Below the pieces are notes generated by a model. It worked only from the letters and a program-made list of their open reading frames with translations, was not told the DNA's origin and did not search any database. Position numbers and translations under genes: made by a program. This document shows, in pieces, positions 9,701-17,311 of a stretch of 30,899 nt of DNA (positions are counted from its first letter, which is position 1; each line of letters starts with the position of its first letter). Source of the stretch: JBGSKY01 sp041740995 (lineage in GTDB: Bacteria > Planctomycetota > Planctomycetia > Pirellulales > Pirellulaceae); assembly GCA_041740995.1 (NCBI GenBank), contig JBGSKY010000161.1, forward strand, positions 1-30,899, in the 5' to 3' direction.

Positions 9701-10056
9701 AAGTCGCGCTGCTTGATTCGGTTTCAATAGTCATGCAAGATGCGACATCGATTTTGGCGTCCGATGAGACTGGTTCGAAGGCGATTGCGGCCGAGACCGA
9801 AGCGATCGAGTTGCTGCTGCAATGCAAACGAATTAATCCTAACGCGGGTGGCGGTGGTGGTAACGATCCGGGCGGTGGCGGAACTGGCGAAACCCAAGAT
9901 TCCGCGCTGGCACTTTTGGGCAGCGGTCTCAATCAAAACGAACGCCGCGAAGCTCGCGAGGTCAACCAAGCGACCGGTGAATCAAGCCGAGCCTTGCCAG
10001 AAGAATTCCGCGCCGGGCTGGACGAGTACTTCAAGCGCTTGGAGCGACGAAACTGA
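6793..10056 (+). CDS. Large DUF4175-like membrane protein
   Basis: This 1087-residue protein has three predicted N-terminal membrane helices (about 25-48, 59-82 and 155-174). They are followed by a very large region that should be extracytoplasmic if the N terminus is inside. Beta-rich modules occupy about 185-500, including an AADDFGIKRIGMSWRG segment like the Ig-like part of DUF4175 proteins. Long charged helices with coiled-coil character follow from about 505. A Lys/Ser/Pro-rich linker lies at about 640-720 and a glycine run near 1020-1035. A cysteine cluster C882-x3-C886-x2-C889 is odd in an otherwise cysteine-poor protein. It ends one base into the next ATG (TGATG). DUF4175-like proteins accompany MoxR/VWA operons in planctomycetes, but their role is unknown. 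The 84-base gap upstream shows no terminator. Confidence 0.75.
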   Translation: MSASLQVPDSLTDQLRAFRDRVWTTKVAEAILLGVVGLLLAFLTVYSFDRFVDTSQLTRSLIFAAALAVWLFVPWSLHRWVWRNRRLDQLARLLRVRESAIGDQLLSVIELAENQSEQARSPALCSAAIAQVAEAAKHKNFIDAAPPTFVRSLSGIVSVSGIIAAALMFLFPAASNNAWARFLSPWNAPPRYTFTSLEPIADEMIVPHGEAVLIQFRLRSDSRNQPEIARLQVANFPSIESQLADGVYEFELPPQTVPIAMQLSVGDFVKSIAIEPRLRPELVGSTATVRLPDYLERAESVEQDVRSGTLSVVHGSAAEIVAKASRPLAEAKVNDQPRPVEQTKFSTSSITVGQDKLDLELWWRDHDGLAGREPFNITISPTIDEAPSVLSQELPRQAVVLDSEQINFQALAADDFGIKRIGMSWRGLDETGPVEVSKGEKLLSLGTPNATSLQVAATFSATGLGIEPQPIEVQLWVEDYLPNRPRVYSAPHVLFVLTAEQHAVWIMNQMSKWHRAALDVRDKELQLFEDNKRLRSMSAEELSDDSMREELRRQASAESSNARRLAALAKAGEGLLRQAARNPEIGVGHLDRWAEMLQILNEIGASRMPSVADLLDRATKEPQLARGGPSKPSAPQAGKNKSTPPAGSGQDDKDKIAGQPKMPSISDAESSLQPNEGEAGEPGKKKYDGSRLSLPKTTLTGPPKKSKSKSDEEAENDKEESSVDQAIVEQADLLAEFERIAEELTAILANLEGSTLVKRLKLASREQEAVAEKISLRIATVFGRGARTPHDEVRELLQISKGEEDQRQAIAFIMDDMQAYFERRKMTQFKNVLDEMKSMNVLDAMSDLVAAIPKEQGISIAEAEYWSDTLDRWGEDLVDPACSGQCPGCKTSDALPPSLILEVLKILENEVNLREATRVAEQARPGLTSEVHSGEANRLSQSQATLSQRTDAVVTAIKELPNGEQRFTKEVALLDSVSIVMQDATSILASDETGSKAIAAETEAIELLLQCKRINPNAGGGGGNDPGGGGTGETQDSALALLGSGLNQNERREAREVNQATGESSRALPEEFRAGLDEYFKRLERRN

Positions 10057-10838
10057 TGGTGATGTGTTGCAGGATTAAAAATCGAAGAAGTGTTCTACGC
10101 TTGCTAGCCAGCGGTGTACTGCTGCTCAATTTCCAGTGCCTTGGCGCTGCTCAATTTGAGGATCAGCCAATGGAATTACGTGTTGACCGGGCACCTGTCA
10201 AGGTGCAGGACAGTCAGATGAAATACTATCGCAATTACGCGACGGTTGAAAAGGCATTGGTCCGCCGCGTTTGCAAGCTGACCGCCGAGCAGGAGCAGTC
10301 GCTAGAGACAATTGATGATCGCTGGTTGGAGACGATCCATAAAGAGAATTTGAACGAACCTAAACCGTTGGGTGCAGGATTGCCGCAGCAACTGGGAAGA
10401 AGGGCTGTGATGCTGCGACCAAGAAGCGTTTATGCCATGCTTGAATTTGTTGCCAATGAGATCGAAGAACAGATCAAAACCTTTCTCGACGCCGACCAAT
10501 CGAAAGCATTTCAAGACGAGCTAGCAGCGCGAGCGGAGTTTCGCCGACAGGCCAACGCGGCAGTTTTTGTCGCGATCATTGATCAGCACGTTTATCTCCG
10601 CGACGAACAACGCGAACGCTTGCAGAAGTTGATCGCAGAGAATCCGGAGATCGAAAAGCAAGCTTGGAAGATGTTCGTCTCGAATCGGAATTGGTTTCCA
10701 GCCATCTCGAATCTCGAAAGTGTGCTGGATCCTGCTCAAATTGCTGCGCTGCCGGTTTGGAATAAAGTCTCATTTCCCGCGATTCAATTTGATTTGCAAT
10801 CGGTCAATGAGAGAAATCACAAGACGATTGAACGCTGA
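10056..10838 (+). CDS. Secreted helical protein, paralogue of the next gene
   Basis: This 260-residue protein of unknown function has an N-terminal signal peptide: a basic start, a hydrophobic core around residues 16-27, and a likely cut after LGA. The mature part is mostly helical and rich in Glu/Gln/Arg, with repeated motifs of the type LTxEQ (LTAEQEQSLETIDD, LDADQSKAF, LRDEQRERLQKL). These recall helical periplasmic proteins of the Spy/CpxP type, though I cannot assign it to that family. It overlaps the DUF4175-like gene by one base, and GGAG at 10041-10044 lies 11 bases before its ATG. The same helix pattern recurs in the following gene, which suggests an old tandem duplication. It probably works in the periplasm with the rest of the operon. 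Confidence 0.72.
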   Translation: MVMCCRIKNRRSVLRLLASGVLLLNFQCLGAAQFEDQPMELRVDRAPVKVQDSQMKYYRNYATVEKALVRRVCKLTAEQEQSLETIDDRWLETIHKENLNEPKPLGAGLPQQLGRRAVMLRPRSVYAMLEFVANEIEEQIKTFLDADQSKAFQDELAARAEFRRQANAAVFVAIIDQHVYLRDEQRERLQKLIAENPEIEKQAWKMFVSNRNWFPAISNLESVLDPAQIAALPVWNKVSFPAIQFDLQSVNERNHKTIER

Positions 10839-10856
10839 TGGATGAAAGTCTCTTAC

Positions 10857-10862
10857 GGAAGG
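10857..10862 (+). promoter_or_regulatory. Ribosome-binding site indicating an internal start
   Basis: GGAAGG lies five bases before the ATG at 10868, ten codons inside the longest open frame, which begins at 10838. It favours the shorter protein, whose signal peptide is then of normal length. Confidence 0.6.
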
Positions 10863-10867
10863 CGAAG

Positions 10868-11626
10868 ATGATTTTTTTGCGACGTTGCTTGTGCATCTTC
10901 GGCTTGATTGGCTTCGCTTCTTCGGCGGTCGGGCAAGTCCAACAGAATGCATTGCTTTTCCAAAATAATGGAGAAGCATTTGCTGCTGCGCAAGAGCTTC
11001 CTCTCGCGATCAAAGTGGAAAGTGTAAAGAAGGCCGCTTTCTATGGTCAGGACGAAATCGCCGTTTATGCAAGTCTCGAAGCAAGAGGTAAACGGAAGGT
11101 TGAGGAATTCGTGAATGCGTTTTCGCTTGACGAGAAACAAACGCAGAAGTTGCTGCTCGCTGCCAACGGCGATCTTCAAAGACTGCGACGCGAAGTCGAC
11201 TCGATTGGTGACAACAAATCTAAGTCAGAAGCAGAGTTGGTCGCGAGCCTGGTCAAAACCTTAAGTGAAATTTATGAAGACAATTCGCTGCTCAGTAGCG
11301 TCTTGAGTAATATTCTGTCGCCTGAGCAACGCAAAAATTACGACAAGATCAAACAGCAGCGCCGACTAAGATATCGAACAGCAATATTACAAGCAAATAT
11401 TTCCGACCTTGAAAAGATACTTCCGTTGACAAGCGAGCAACGAAGCCAATTCTTGAAATATGCGGAAGAAGCAATCGATTTGATAGACGGACAAATTGAT
11501 GTGCAAACGCCAGAAAGAGCTGTTGAGATCTTCCCCTTCAATCTTTCCAAATCAGAACTAGAGAAATTCTTAGACCAGCAGCAAATCGATTTGTTGATAG
11601 GACAATTTGGAGGCGATCGCAATTAA
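10868..11626 (+). CDS. Secreted helical protein, paralogue of the preceding gene
   Basis: The open frame runs from 10838, where TGATG overlaps the previous stop, but the start at 10868 is preferred. It has a strong GGAAGG site, and the resulting 252-residue protein begins with a compact signal peptide (MIFLRRCLCIFGLIGFASS, cut near AVGQ). The mature protein is helical, with LSLDEKQ-, LSPEQRKNYDKI- and LTSEQRSQFLKY-type motifs spaced as in the preceding gene, so the two are likely diverged paralogues. There are no catalytic motifs. It is probably a periplasmic structural or sensing protein of the operon. The last 20 bases overlap the longest form of the next gene. Confidence 0.7.
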   Translation: MIFLRRCLCIFGLIGFASSAVGQVQQNALLFQNNGEAFAAAQELPLAIKVESVKKAAFYGQDEIAVYASLEARGKRKVEEFVNAFSLDEKQTQKLLLAANGDLQRLRREVDSIGDNKSKSEAELVASLVKTLSEIYEDNSLLSSVLSNILSPEQRKNYDKIKQQRRLRYRTAILQANISDLEKILPLTSEQRSQFLKYAEEAIDLIDGQIDVQTPERAVEIFPFNLSKSELEKFLDQQQIDLLIGQFGGDRN

Positions 11627-12728
11627 GCCAATACGTTCTCATAAGTTGTCCGCTAAACCGAGTGTTCAGCTCCTAGCGCCGTCCGTATTGGTTGCGATCG
11701 CGGTGATCAACTTGTTGTCAAATCGCTTGATCGCTCAGGAGTCGCCGGTTCTTGGCCCGATGCTCACCGCGCACGGCGATCTGGTTCCTCGCGATGTTCG
11801 CGAAATATATGATCGCGGGCTGGCGTATCTGGTCAGCAGCCAATCAGAAAATGGCAATTGGAGTCAGGGCCAACCGGGGCCAGGCGTCGATGGTTTGGCG
11901 TTGATGGCACTTTTAGCCTCAGGCGAAGATCCGAACTTTGGTGCGTACAGCCAGACAATTCGCAAAGCGATCCGAGCGATCATTCGCGCGCAGGATGGTG
12001 CGACCGGTTTCTGGGGATCAAGCATGTATCACCATGGCTTTGCAATGTTGGGTTTGGCAGAGGCGTATGGCGCGATCGATGAATCGGACCTTTGGGAATC
12101 TGGCAAACCAACCGGCAGCCGCGAAAGGTCGATCGGCGAAGCGCTCGAGCTGGGCGTTCGTTGTGCAATCACTTCGCAAGCCAAAAACCCGCTCAACGCG
12201 TGGCGTTATTCACCTGCCGGTCGTGATGCGGACACGTCGGTCAGCGGAGCTGTGTTGATGGGTTTGCTAGCCGCCAGAAACGCGGGCATCGAAGTGCCCG
12301 ACAAATCGATCGACGACGTGATCAAGTATTTCGTTTCGTTAACCGGAAGTAATGGCGCCGTTGCGTACTCGGGCAGCATGGGCGGTTTTGGCGAGTCGAT
12401 CGCCCGCAGCTCGATCGCTTGCCTTGTATACAGCATTGCCAAACGCAAAGACCTGCCGCAATTCGAATCGGTGAAAAAATACGTTGTCGGCAATCGAGAC
12501 GAAAAGAGCTCCTACGAGGAGTACGGCCGTTACTATACAGCTCAGGCCCTTTTCCAAGCCGACTTGGAGACTTGGGAAAAGTGGAACAGTTCGTTGGTCC
12601 GAAAACTGAAGTCGACGCAAAATGCGGATGGAAGTTTTACAGGCCAGCAAGGAAATGCACTGGCTACATCAATGAACTTGCTAGCGATCGCCTTGAACTA
12701 TCGTTTCTTACCGATCTACGAGCGATAA
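11607..12728 (+). CDS. Secreted alpha/alpha-toroid (prenyltransferase/squalene-cyclase-like repeat) protein
   Basis: This protein of about 373 residues has a signal peptide or anchor at about 22-45. Repeats of the squalene-cyclase/prenyltransferase toroid type follow: YLVSSQSENGNWSQGQPG near residue 75, IRAQDGATGFWGSSMYHHG near 127, WRYSPAGRDADTSVSG near 200, and LKSTQNADGSFTGQQGNALAT near 335. The fold is recognisable, but the cyclase acid motif DXDD is not complete (DADTS), so it is probably not a terpene cyclase. Proteins like this are common in planctomycete envelope operons. The start is uncertain. TTG at 11607 has a weak site. A GGAGG at 11609-11613 points instead to an in-frame ATT at 11622 overlapping the previous stop (ATTAA). 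It abuts the next ATG with no gap. Confidence 0.78.
   Translation: MEAIAIKPIRSHKLSAKPSVQLLAPSVLVAIAVINLLSNRLIAQESPVLGPMLTAHGDLVPRDVREIYDRGLAYLVSSQSENGNWSQGQPGPGVDGLALMALLASGEDPNFGAYSQTIRKAIRAIIRAQDGATGFWGSSMYHHGFAMLGLAEAYGAIDESDLWESGKPTGSRERSIGEALELGVRCAITSQAKNPLNAWRYSPAGRDADTSVSGAVLMGLLAARNAGIEVPDKSIDDVIKYFVSLTGSNGAVAYSGSMGGFGESIARSSIACLVYSIAKRKDLPQFESVKKYVVGNRDEKSSYEEYGRYYTAQALFQADLETWEKWNSSLVRKLKSTQNADGSFTGQQGNALATSMNLLAIALNYRFLPIYER
11609..11613 (+). promoter_or_regulatory. Ribosome-binding site without a standard start codon at the right distance
   Basis: GGAGG is followed after eight bases by an in-frame ATT (11622-11624) that overlaps the TAA of the previous gene. No ATG, GTG or TTG lies in the usual 5-10 base window. 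The site may serve a rare ATT start of the toroid gene, or it may be chance. Confidence 0.35.
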
Positions 12729-15650
12729 ATGCCGTCTCACTTCGATAAATCAAACAAACAAATCTTAGCGGAAGGGCGCAAGCCGTCCGGTTCTTCTAGC
12801 GTTGAAGTTAATGCTCAAGAGGAACCGGAGGGCTTCCGCCCTGCCGCTAAAAAGCTTGTCGTTTGTGTCGGCTTGGTAGTCGCGATGCTTTCGGTGCATT
12901 CGCTTGTTGCGCAAGAATCGACCATGCGATTACGGTTGAAGGATAGCAGCTATGCGATTGGCGAAATTCGACCTAGCGAGTTCGCCAACCACATCGGCTT
13001 CCATTGCGACGGGTTCGACGAGCAATTCGACATCGACATCGCAGCGGTCAGATCGATCACTGGTACGCAGCCGTTCGTTGATCAGGAACCAGCGGTGGCG
13101 AATCAGGGAAACTTCCAATTCGAATTCGGAAAAAACAACCGCGTCGTCGGTCAATTGCTTTCTTTTGACGATCAATTGTGTCGCGTTCAGTCCGAGGCTT
13201 TGGGAACGATCGCAATTTCTCGAACAAGTCTTACATCGATTTCTGCCATCGATTCGCCGCAGAAAGTCATCACGCCCGGAATCAACGATGATGGATCTTG
13301 GTGCGCCTTAAACAACGCTACAAATTGGACTATCAACGGCGAAGTGCTGAATCTCCCTGAACCTGGATTAACAGTCTGTGGCGATGTGCGGCTAAATCAA
13401 ATGTCGCAAATCGATTTGGAATTGTCTTGGACAGGCGAGCCGAACTTTATTGTTTCGTTAGGAACAAAGACGATTGAGGTTGGACAAAAAAGCTTAGAGG
13501 AAGGCGCGACGTCTAAGCTTGAGGTTTGGGATAAACAGCTAGTTCTCGTCCGCGAGGCGGGAGGTCAAGCCGATGTTACGATGTTAGACGATTTAGCCAG
13601 TCGCGAATCGCATATCGAACTCATGATTTTTCTCGATCAAGACGCCGGGTTGGTGGCGGTCCGCAAGGATCGGCAGAGCGAAACGGAAACGTTGACTCTC
13701 AAAGCGCTGCGACCGCAAACCTTGCCAGCCATCGCAATCACCAATCAAGGTCCGTCGCTGACGGTTGAAAAATTAGTGGTTCGCAATTGGGACGGGAACG
13801 TTCCAAAGTCAATTACTGACGGCGAATCAAACCTGCTAAGTCGGGCTGGTGCAGAAATCGATGGATCGATCGAATCGTTTTCTTCGGAATCGCAAGCGTT
13901 GGTTGTTGCAACATCGACCGGCGAAATGATTCGACTGCCAATGGCGGAATTGTCGATTGCACGAATGTTAAACGCATCGAAACATTTAGCGTCAAATGAA
14001 AATGACAAATTTAATCCTACAGTTAGAGATCAATCAGAGGCAACAATTGTCTTCAACGATTCAGCTTCGCTAACCGGTAAGCTGATGCCGATTGAGAAAC
14101 GTGCCTTTGGATTAAAGGTCTCTGGCATTTCCGAGCCGATTCAGTTCGACGTCAAAGATATCAATTCGGCCTTCGGAAACAGTGCGGCGTTTTTGCCTAA
14201 AATCGACGGCAAAAAGCTTGGAACGTTGACCATCGGCGATACGCAGTTATCGGGTTCGCTTTTGACCGAGAACTTCAATGCGCCGAAGACTGGCCTTTAT
14301 TGGTTACCCGTTGCCAGCCGGACGGCGAGTCAAATCAGCGCTTCAGCGAGTGGTTCGATAGTCTTTCGCAATTTATCGATGGTCGGCAATCGCAGCCGCG
14401 TCCTTCCGCAGTCGTCACTGCCATTGGCTCAATCGCTTCGCAGGCTCGATTACGCTCCGAGCAATGGTCAGGTCAGGCCATTTCGTTCGAACATTGAATT
14501 TCGAAATGGCGATCAAATTGACGCCGAGCTGACGGGGATTAACGAAACTGGTGTGAGGTTCACTTCATCGCAAACTCAAAAATCGTTCATGCCGCACGAT
14601 AAAATTGATCATGTGTGGCTGCAACAACAAAGAGGCGACAAAAAACTTTCTAACGAGAAGCGCGAGCGATTGCTGACTGTTCCACGATCACTCAAAGACG
14701 ACCCGCCGACGCATTTAATCGTCGCCGTCTCTGGCGATTTCTTGCGAGGACGTTTAATCAGTTGCAACGAAAACTCGTTAAGTGTAGAGCTGCGATCGGG
14801 CGTCGTGAACATTGAATTAAGTGAAGTCGCCGAAATCATTTGGCTGCATCGACCCGATTGGCAAAACACCAATCCGATCGATGGCGACGTGGCAAAGCCG
14901 ATTGATGATGTTGAAGCAGAAAAAACGAATTTCGAGGTTTTTACAAAATCGTTTGGCGGTCAGGTTTTGACGCTTTTTCCAAACGGTGTCGACCAGGGCA
15001 TGTTGCAGGGGCAGAATGAACTACTTGGGATGACTTCCGTCGATTTGACAAACGTGGAACACTTGCTTTTTGGGTCAGACGTTGCTCAGCAAAGAAGTCG
15101 CTTCGAAGCCGAGCCTTGGAAGCTTTCGTTAGCGACGTACCCGAAAGTTTTTCGTGACGCCGAAGGCCATGCAGCCGATTCGAATCTGGTTCAATCTCCG
15201 CTTGCTGGAAAGAGTGCTCCTGATTTCGTCGGGTTGAATCTTGATGGCCAACGAACGCAACTGAGTGAACTTCGCGGGAAAGTTGTGGTGTTAGATTTTT
15301 GGGCTTCTTGGTGTGGCCCTTGCATGCACACGATGCCCAAAGTTTACGAACTGATCCAGGAGATCGGCGGCGGGCAAATAGAAATGGTCGCTGTTAATAT
15401 TCAAGAGACTGAAGCGAAAGTACGACTAGGCCTGGAAAGGTTGAAAATCGATTGCACAACTTTGCTTGACAGCGACGGCCAAATCGCAGCGGCTTATGAG
15501 GTGCTCGCGATCCCACAAACAGTCGTCATTGATCGTGACGGCATTGTCATGCGAATTTATGTCGGCGATACACCCAATTTTTTGGACGAACTAGAGTCAA
15601 CCTTGCGGCAAAGTATCGAATCGAACCCAATTGAGGCGAACGAGCAATAG
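12729..15650 (+). CDS. Secreted beta-repeat protein with C-terminal TlpA-type thioredoxin domain
   Basis: This 973-residue protein starts directly after the previous stop. Residues 13-41 are encoded by a palindromic repeat. The signal-peptide core follows at about 43-60, cut near LVAQ. The middle holds several short beta modules (starting near 66, 127, 374, 438, 588, 663 and 735) with a pattern of hydrophobic strand, Gly-x-Leu turn and strand. A lectin/LamG-like sandwich occupies about 200-345. From residue 829 comes a TlpA/ResA thioredoxin domain with the redox motif W861-C-G-P-C865 and the cis-proline segment AIPQTVVIDRDG. Such domains reduce or exchange disulfides outside the cytoplasm. 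It is the last gene of the array and could service cysteine-containing neighbours. No ATG, GTG or TTG lies in frame between the ATG at 12729 and the TTG at 12873, and starts after the repeat would truncate the signal peptide. Confidence 0.85.
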   Translation: MPSHFDKSNKQILAEGRKPSGSSSVEVNAQEEPEGFRPAAKKLVVCVGLVVAMLSVHSLVAQESTMRLRLKDSSYAIGEIRPSEFANHIGFHCDGFDEQFDIDIAAVRSITGTQPFVDQEPAVANQGNFQFEFGKNNRVVGQLLSFDDQLCRVQSEALGTIAISRTSLTSISAIDSPQKVITPGINDDGSWCALNNATNWTINGEVLNLPEPGLTVCGDVRLNQMSQIDLELSWTGEPNFIVSLGTKTIEVGQKSLEEGATSKLEVWDKQLVLVREAGGQADVTMLDDLASRESHIELMIFLDQDAGLVAVRKDRQSETETLTLKALRPQTLPAIAITNQGPSLTVEKLVVRNWDGNVPKSITDGESNLLSRAGAEIDGSIESFSSESQALVVATSTGEMIRLPMAELSIARMLNASKHLASNENDKFNPTVRDQSEATIVFNDSASLTGKLMPIEKRAFGLKVSGISEPIQFDVKDINSAFGNSAAFLPKIDGKKLGTLTIGDTQLSGSLLTENFNAPKTGLYWLPVASRTASQISASASGSIVFRNLSMVGNRSRVLPQSSLPLAQSLRRLDYAPSNGQVRPFRSNIEFRNGDQIDAELTGINETGVRFTSSQTQKSFMPHDKIDHVWLQQQRGDKKLSNEKRERLLTVPRSLKDDPPTHLIVAVSGDFLRGRLISCNENSLSVELRSGVVNIELSEVAEIIWLHRPDWQNTNPIDGDVAKPIDDVEAEKTNFEVFTKSFGGQVLTLFPNGVDQGMLQGQNELLGMTSVDLTNVEHLLFGSDVAQQRSRFEAEPWKLSLATYPKVFRDAEGHAADSNLVQSPLAGKSAPDFVGLNLDGQRTQLSELRGKVVVLDFWASWCGPCMHTMPKVYELIQEIGGGQIEMVAVNIQETEAKVRLGLERLKIDCTTLLDSDGQIAAAYEVLAIPQTVVIDRDGIVMRIYVGDTPNFLDELESTLRQSIESNPIEANEQ
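12765..12850. repeat. Palindromic repeat inside a coding region (family A)
   Basis: This is an 86-base palindrome closely related to the three copies at 101-423. The left arm is TTAGCGGAAGGGCGCAAGCC followed by GTCCGGTTCTT. The right arm mirrors it, from AGGAACCGGAGGGC to GCCGCTAA. The spacer is only about 24 bases. It is open in the frame of the thioredoxin-fusion gene and encodes residues 13-41, just before the hydrophobic signal sequence. Confidence 0.85.
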
Positions 15651-15782
15651 GAATCATCAATACTTTCGACAAATAGCCTACTTGATCCGTTTAACGGTCT
15701 TTGATTTGTTGTTATTATGTGTTTAACGATGAAGACTATGCTTTAGGCATCATCGCCAACGAACTTAGAATCACAACTGTAA

Positions 15783-15846
15783 GATTGGCTCGTAGCCTGT
15801 CGTTTCAGGTCTTGTGACCCCCTGTTAGACAGGCTGGAAACCAATC
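15783..15846. repeat. Palindromic repeat in the gap between operon and oxidoreductase (family C)
   Basis: Two 19-base arms, 15783-15801 and 15828-15846, are inverted copies with 15 of 19 positions matching (ends GATTGG and AGCCTGTC against GACAGGCT and CCAATC). The spacer is 26 bases. It lies in the 265-base gap after the long operon. No T-run follows, so it is not a standard terminator. I see nothing else firm in this gap. Confidence 0.6.
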
Positions 15847-15915
15847 CTGCTTGTTCAAAGTTCGGTACCGCATCTAGCATCCACCATTGTTTCCATTTCC
15901 CGTAAGGATTTTTCT

Positions 15916-17283
15916 ATGTCGATTTCACGCCGGACCAATCGCCGGACATTTTTGCAAGCAACTGCCGCTGGAACCGCGGCGGCTTGGACCCTTTCAGCCA
16001 ACCGAGCTTTCGGTTTCCAATCGCCTAACGAACGACCAGTCTTTGCAACCATTGGGCTACGTAACCAAGGTTGGACGATCACCGAGAAATCGTTTCGTTT
16101 CGCCGATTTCGCCGCTTTGGCCGATGTCGATTCCAATGTGTTGGGCGTAAATGTTGACAAGGTAGAAAAAGCACAAGGTAAGAAGCCCGATGCCTACAAG
16201 GACTACCGAAAGATCCTTGACCGCAAAGACATCGACGCGGTTATGATCGCGACGCCAGATCACTGGCATACTAAGATCGCTGTCGAAGCCATGTATGCAG
16301 GCAAAGACGTGTATTGCGAAAAGCCGCTGACGTTGACTATCGCTGAAGGCAAGTTGATTGAAAAGGTCGTTAAAGAAACGGGCCGAATTTTCCAAGTTGG
16401 AACGATGCAACGAACCGAGCTGGACGGCAGATTTCTGCAGGCTATCGCGATGGTCAAGGCCGGTCGCCTTGGAACAATTACGAAGGTCAAATGCGGTATC
16501 GACGGCATGGAAGCTTCGCCGGTTATTCCAACGATTCCGGTTCCAACCGAAATTGACTACGAACTATGGCTTGGCCCAGCACCGCTGGTTGAGTATCGAG
16601 CATTGCCAGAGATGCGTGAAGGCTACGGTGGGGGTGTTCCGCTATTTAGCAATTGCCATTATTCGTTCCGTAACTGGCACGAATACTCTGGTGGTAAGCT
16701 GACCGACTGGGGCGCTCACCACGTCGACATTGCTTGTTGGGCATTGGGTGCAACCGATACTGGCCCAAGCAAAATCACACCCGTGAAATTCTCGCTGCCT
16801 GTCGAATACAAAGACGGCCATCCAACCGTCGGCGACCAATACAATGCTGCGACTTCGTTCAATATCAAAGTCGATATGCCAAACGATGTTGAGCTGACGA
16901 TCACTAGCGAAGGCGATAACGGAATTCTTTTCGAAGGAACCGAAGGTCGAATGTTCGTCAACCGCGGTAAGATCACTGGCAAGCCAATTGAAGACTTGGT
17001 CGACAATCCGTTGCCAGAAGGCGCGATCGAAGAAGTCTACGGTGGCAAAGTTAGCGAGAATCACACGGCGAACTTTATCGAAGGGATCAAGGCTGGCAAG
17101 CAACCGATTTCCGACGTCTGGTCGCACAACCGAATGCTGGAAATCTGCCACCTCTCGAACATCGCAATGCGGCTCAATCGCGAATTGAAGTGGGATCCAG
17201 TCAAGCGAGAAATCGTCGGCGACGAACAGGCCAACTCGTTCCTCGCACGGGAAAACCGCAAGGGCTACGAGATCAATATGTAG
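15916..17283 (+). CDS. Tat-exported Gfo/Idh/MocA-family oxidoreductase
   Basis: This 455-residue NAD(P)-dependent oxidoreductase starts with a twin-arginine signal (RRTFLQ at residues 9-14, hydrophobic core to about 33), so it is exported folded with its cofactor. The Rossmann part is followed by ATPDHWHTKIAVEAM and by the family motif E135-K136-P137 in the nicotinamide region. The GGKLTDWGAHHVDIACWALG segment contains the likely catalytic-side His residues. The C-terminal part (AANFIEGIKAGKQPISDV-like) is the usual alpha/beta dimerisation domain. Planctomycetes have dozens of such enzymes, generally linked to sugar or inositol oxidation; the substrate here is unknown. AAGGA at 15904-15908 lies seven bases before the ATG. 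It appears to be a single-gene unit. Confidence 0.92.
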   Translation: MSISRRTNRRTFLQATAAGTAAAWTLSANRAFGFQSPNERPVFATIGLRNQGWTITEKSFRFADFAALADVDSNVLGVNVDKVEKAQGKKPDAYKDYRKILDRKDIDAVMIATPDHWHTKIAVEAMYAGKDVYCEKPLTLTIAEGKLIEKVVKETGRIFQVGTMQRTELDGRFLQAIAMVKAGRLGTITKVKCGIDGMEASPVIPTIPVPTEIDYELWLGPAPLVEYRALPEMREGYGGGVPLFSNCHYSFRNWHEYSGGKLTDWGAHHVDIACWALGATDTGPSKITPVKFSLPVEYKDGHPTVGDQYNAATSFNIKVDMPNDVELTITSEGDNGILFEGTEGRMFVNRGKITGKPIEDLVDNPLPEGAIEEVYGGKVSENHTANFIEGIKAGKQPISDVWSHNRMLEICHLSNIAMRLNRELKWDPVKREIVGDEQANSFLARENRKGYEINM

Positions 17284-17311
17284 TTTGATCTTCTTCGCAA
17301 CAGGCCAATCG

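Noticed and set aside
11607..12728. Functional squalene-hopene cyclase
   Set aside because: The protein is about half the usual length, is secreted, and lacks a full DXDD motif (DADTS), so only the toroid fold is claimed.
16642..17151. 169-codon minus-strand open frame
   Set aside because: It is opposite the well-supported Gfo/Idh/MocA gene and has no family motif.
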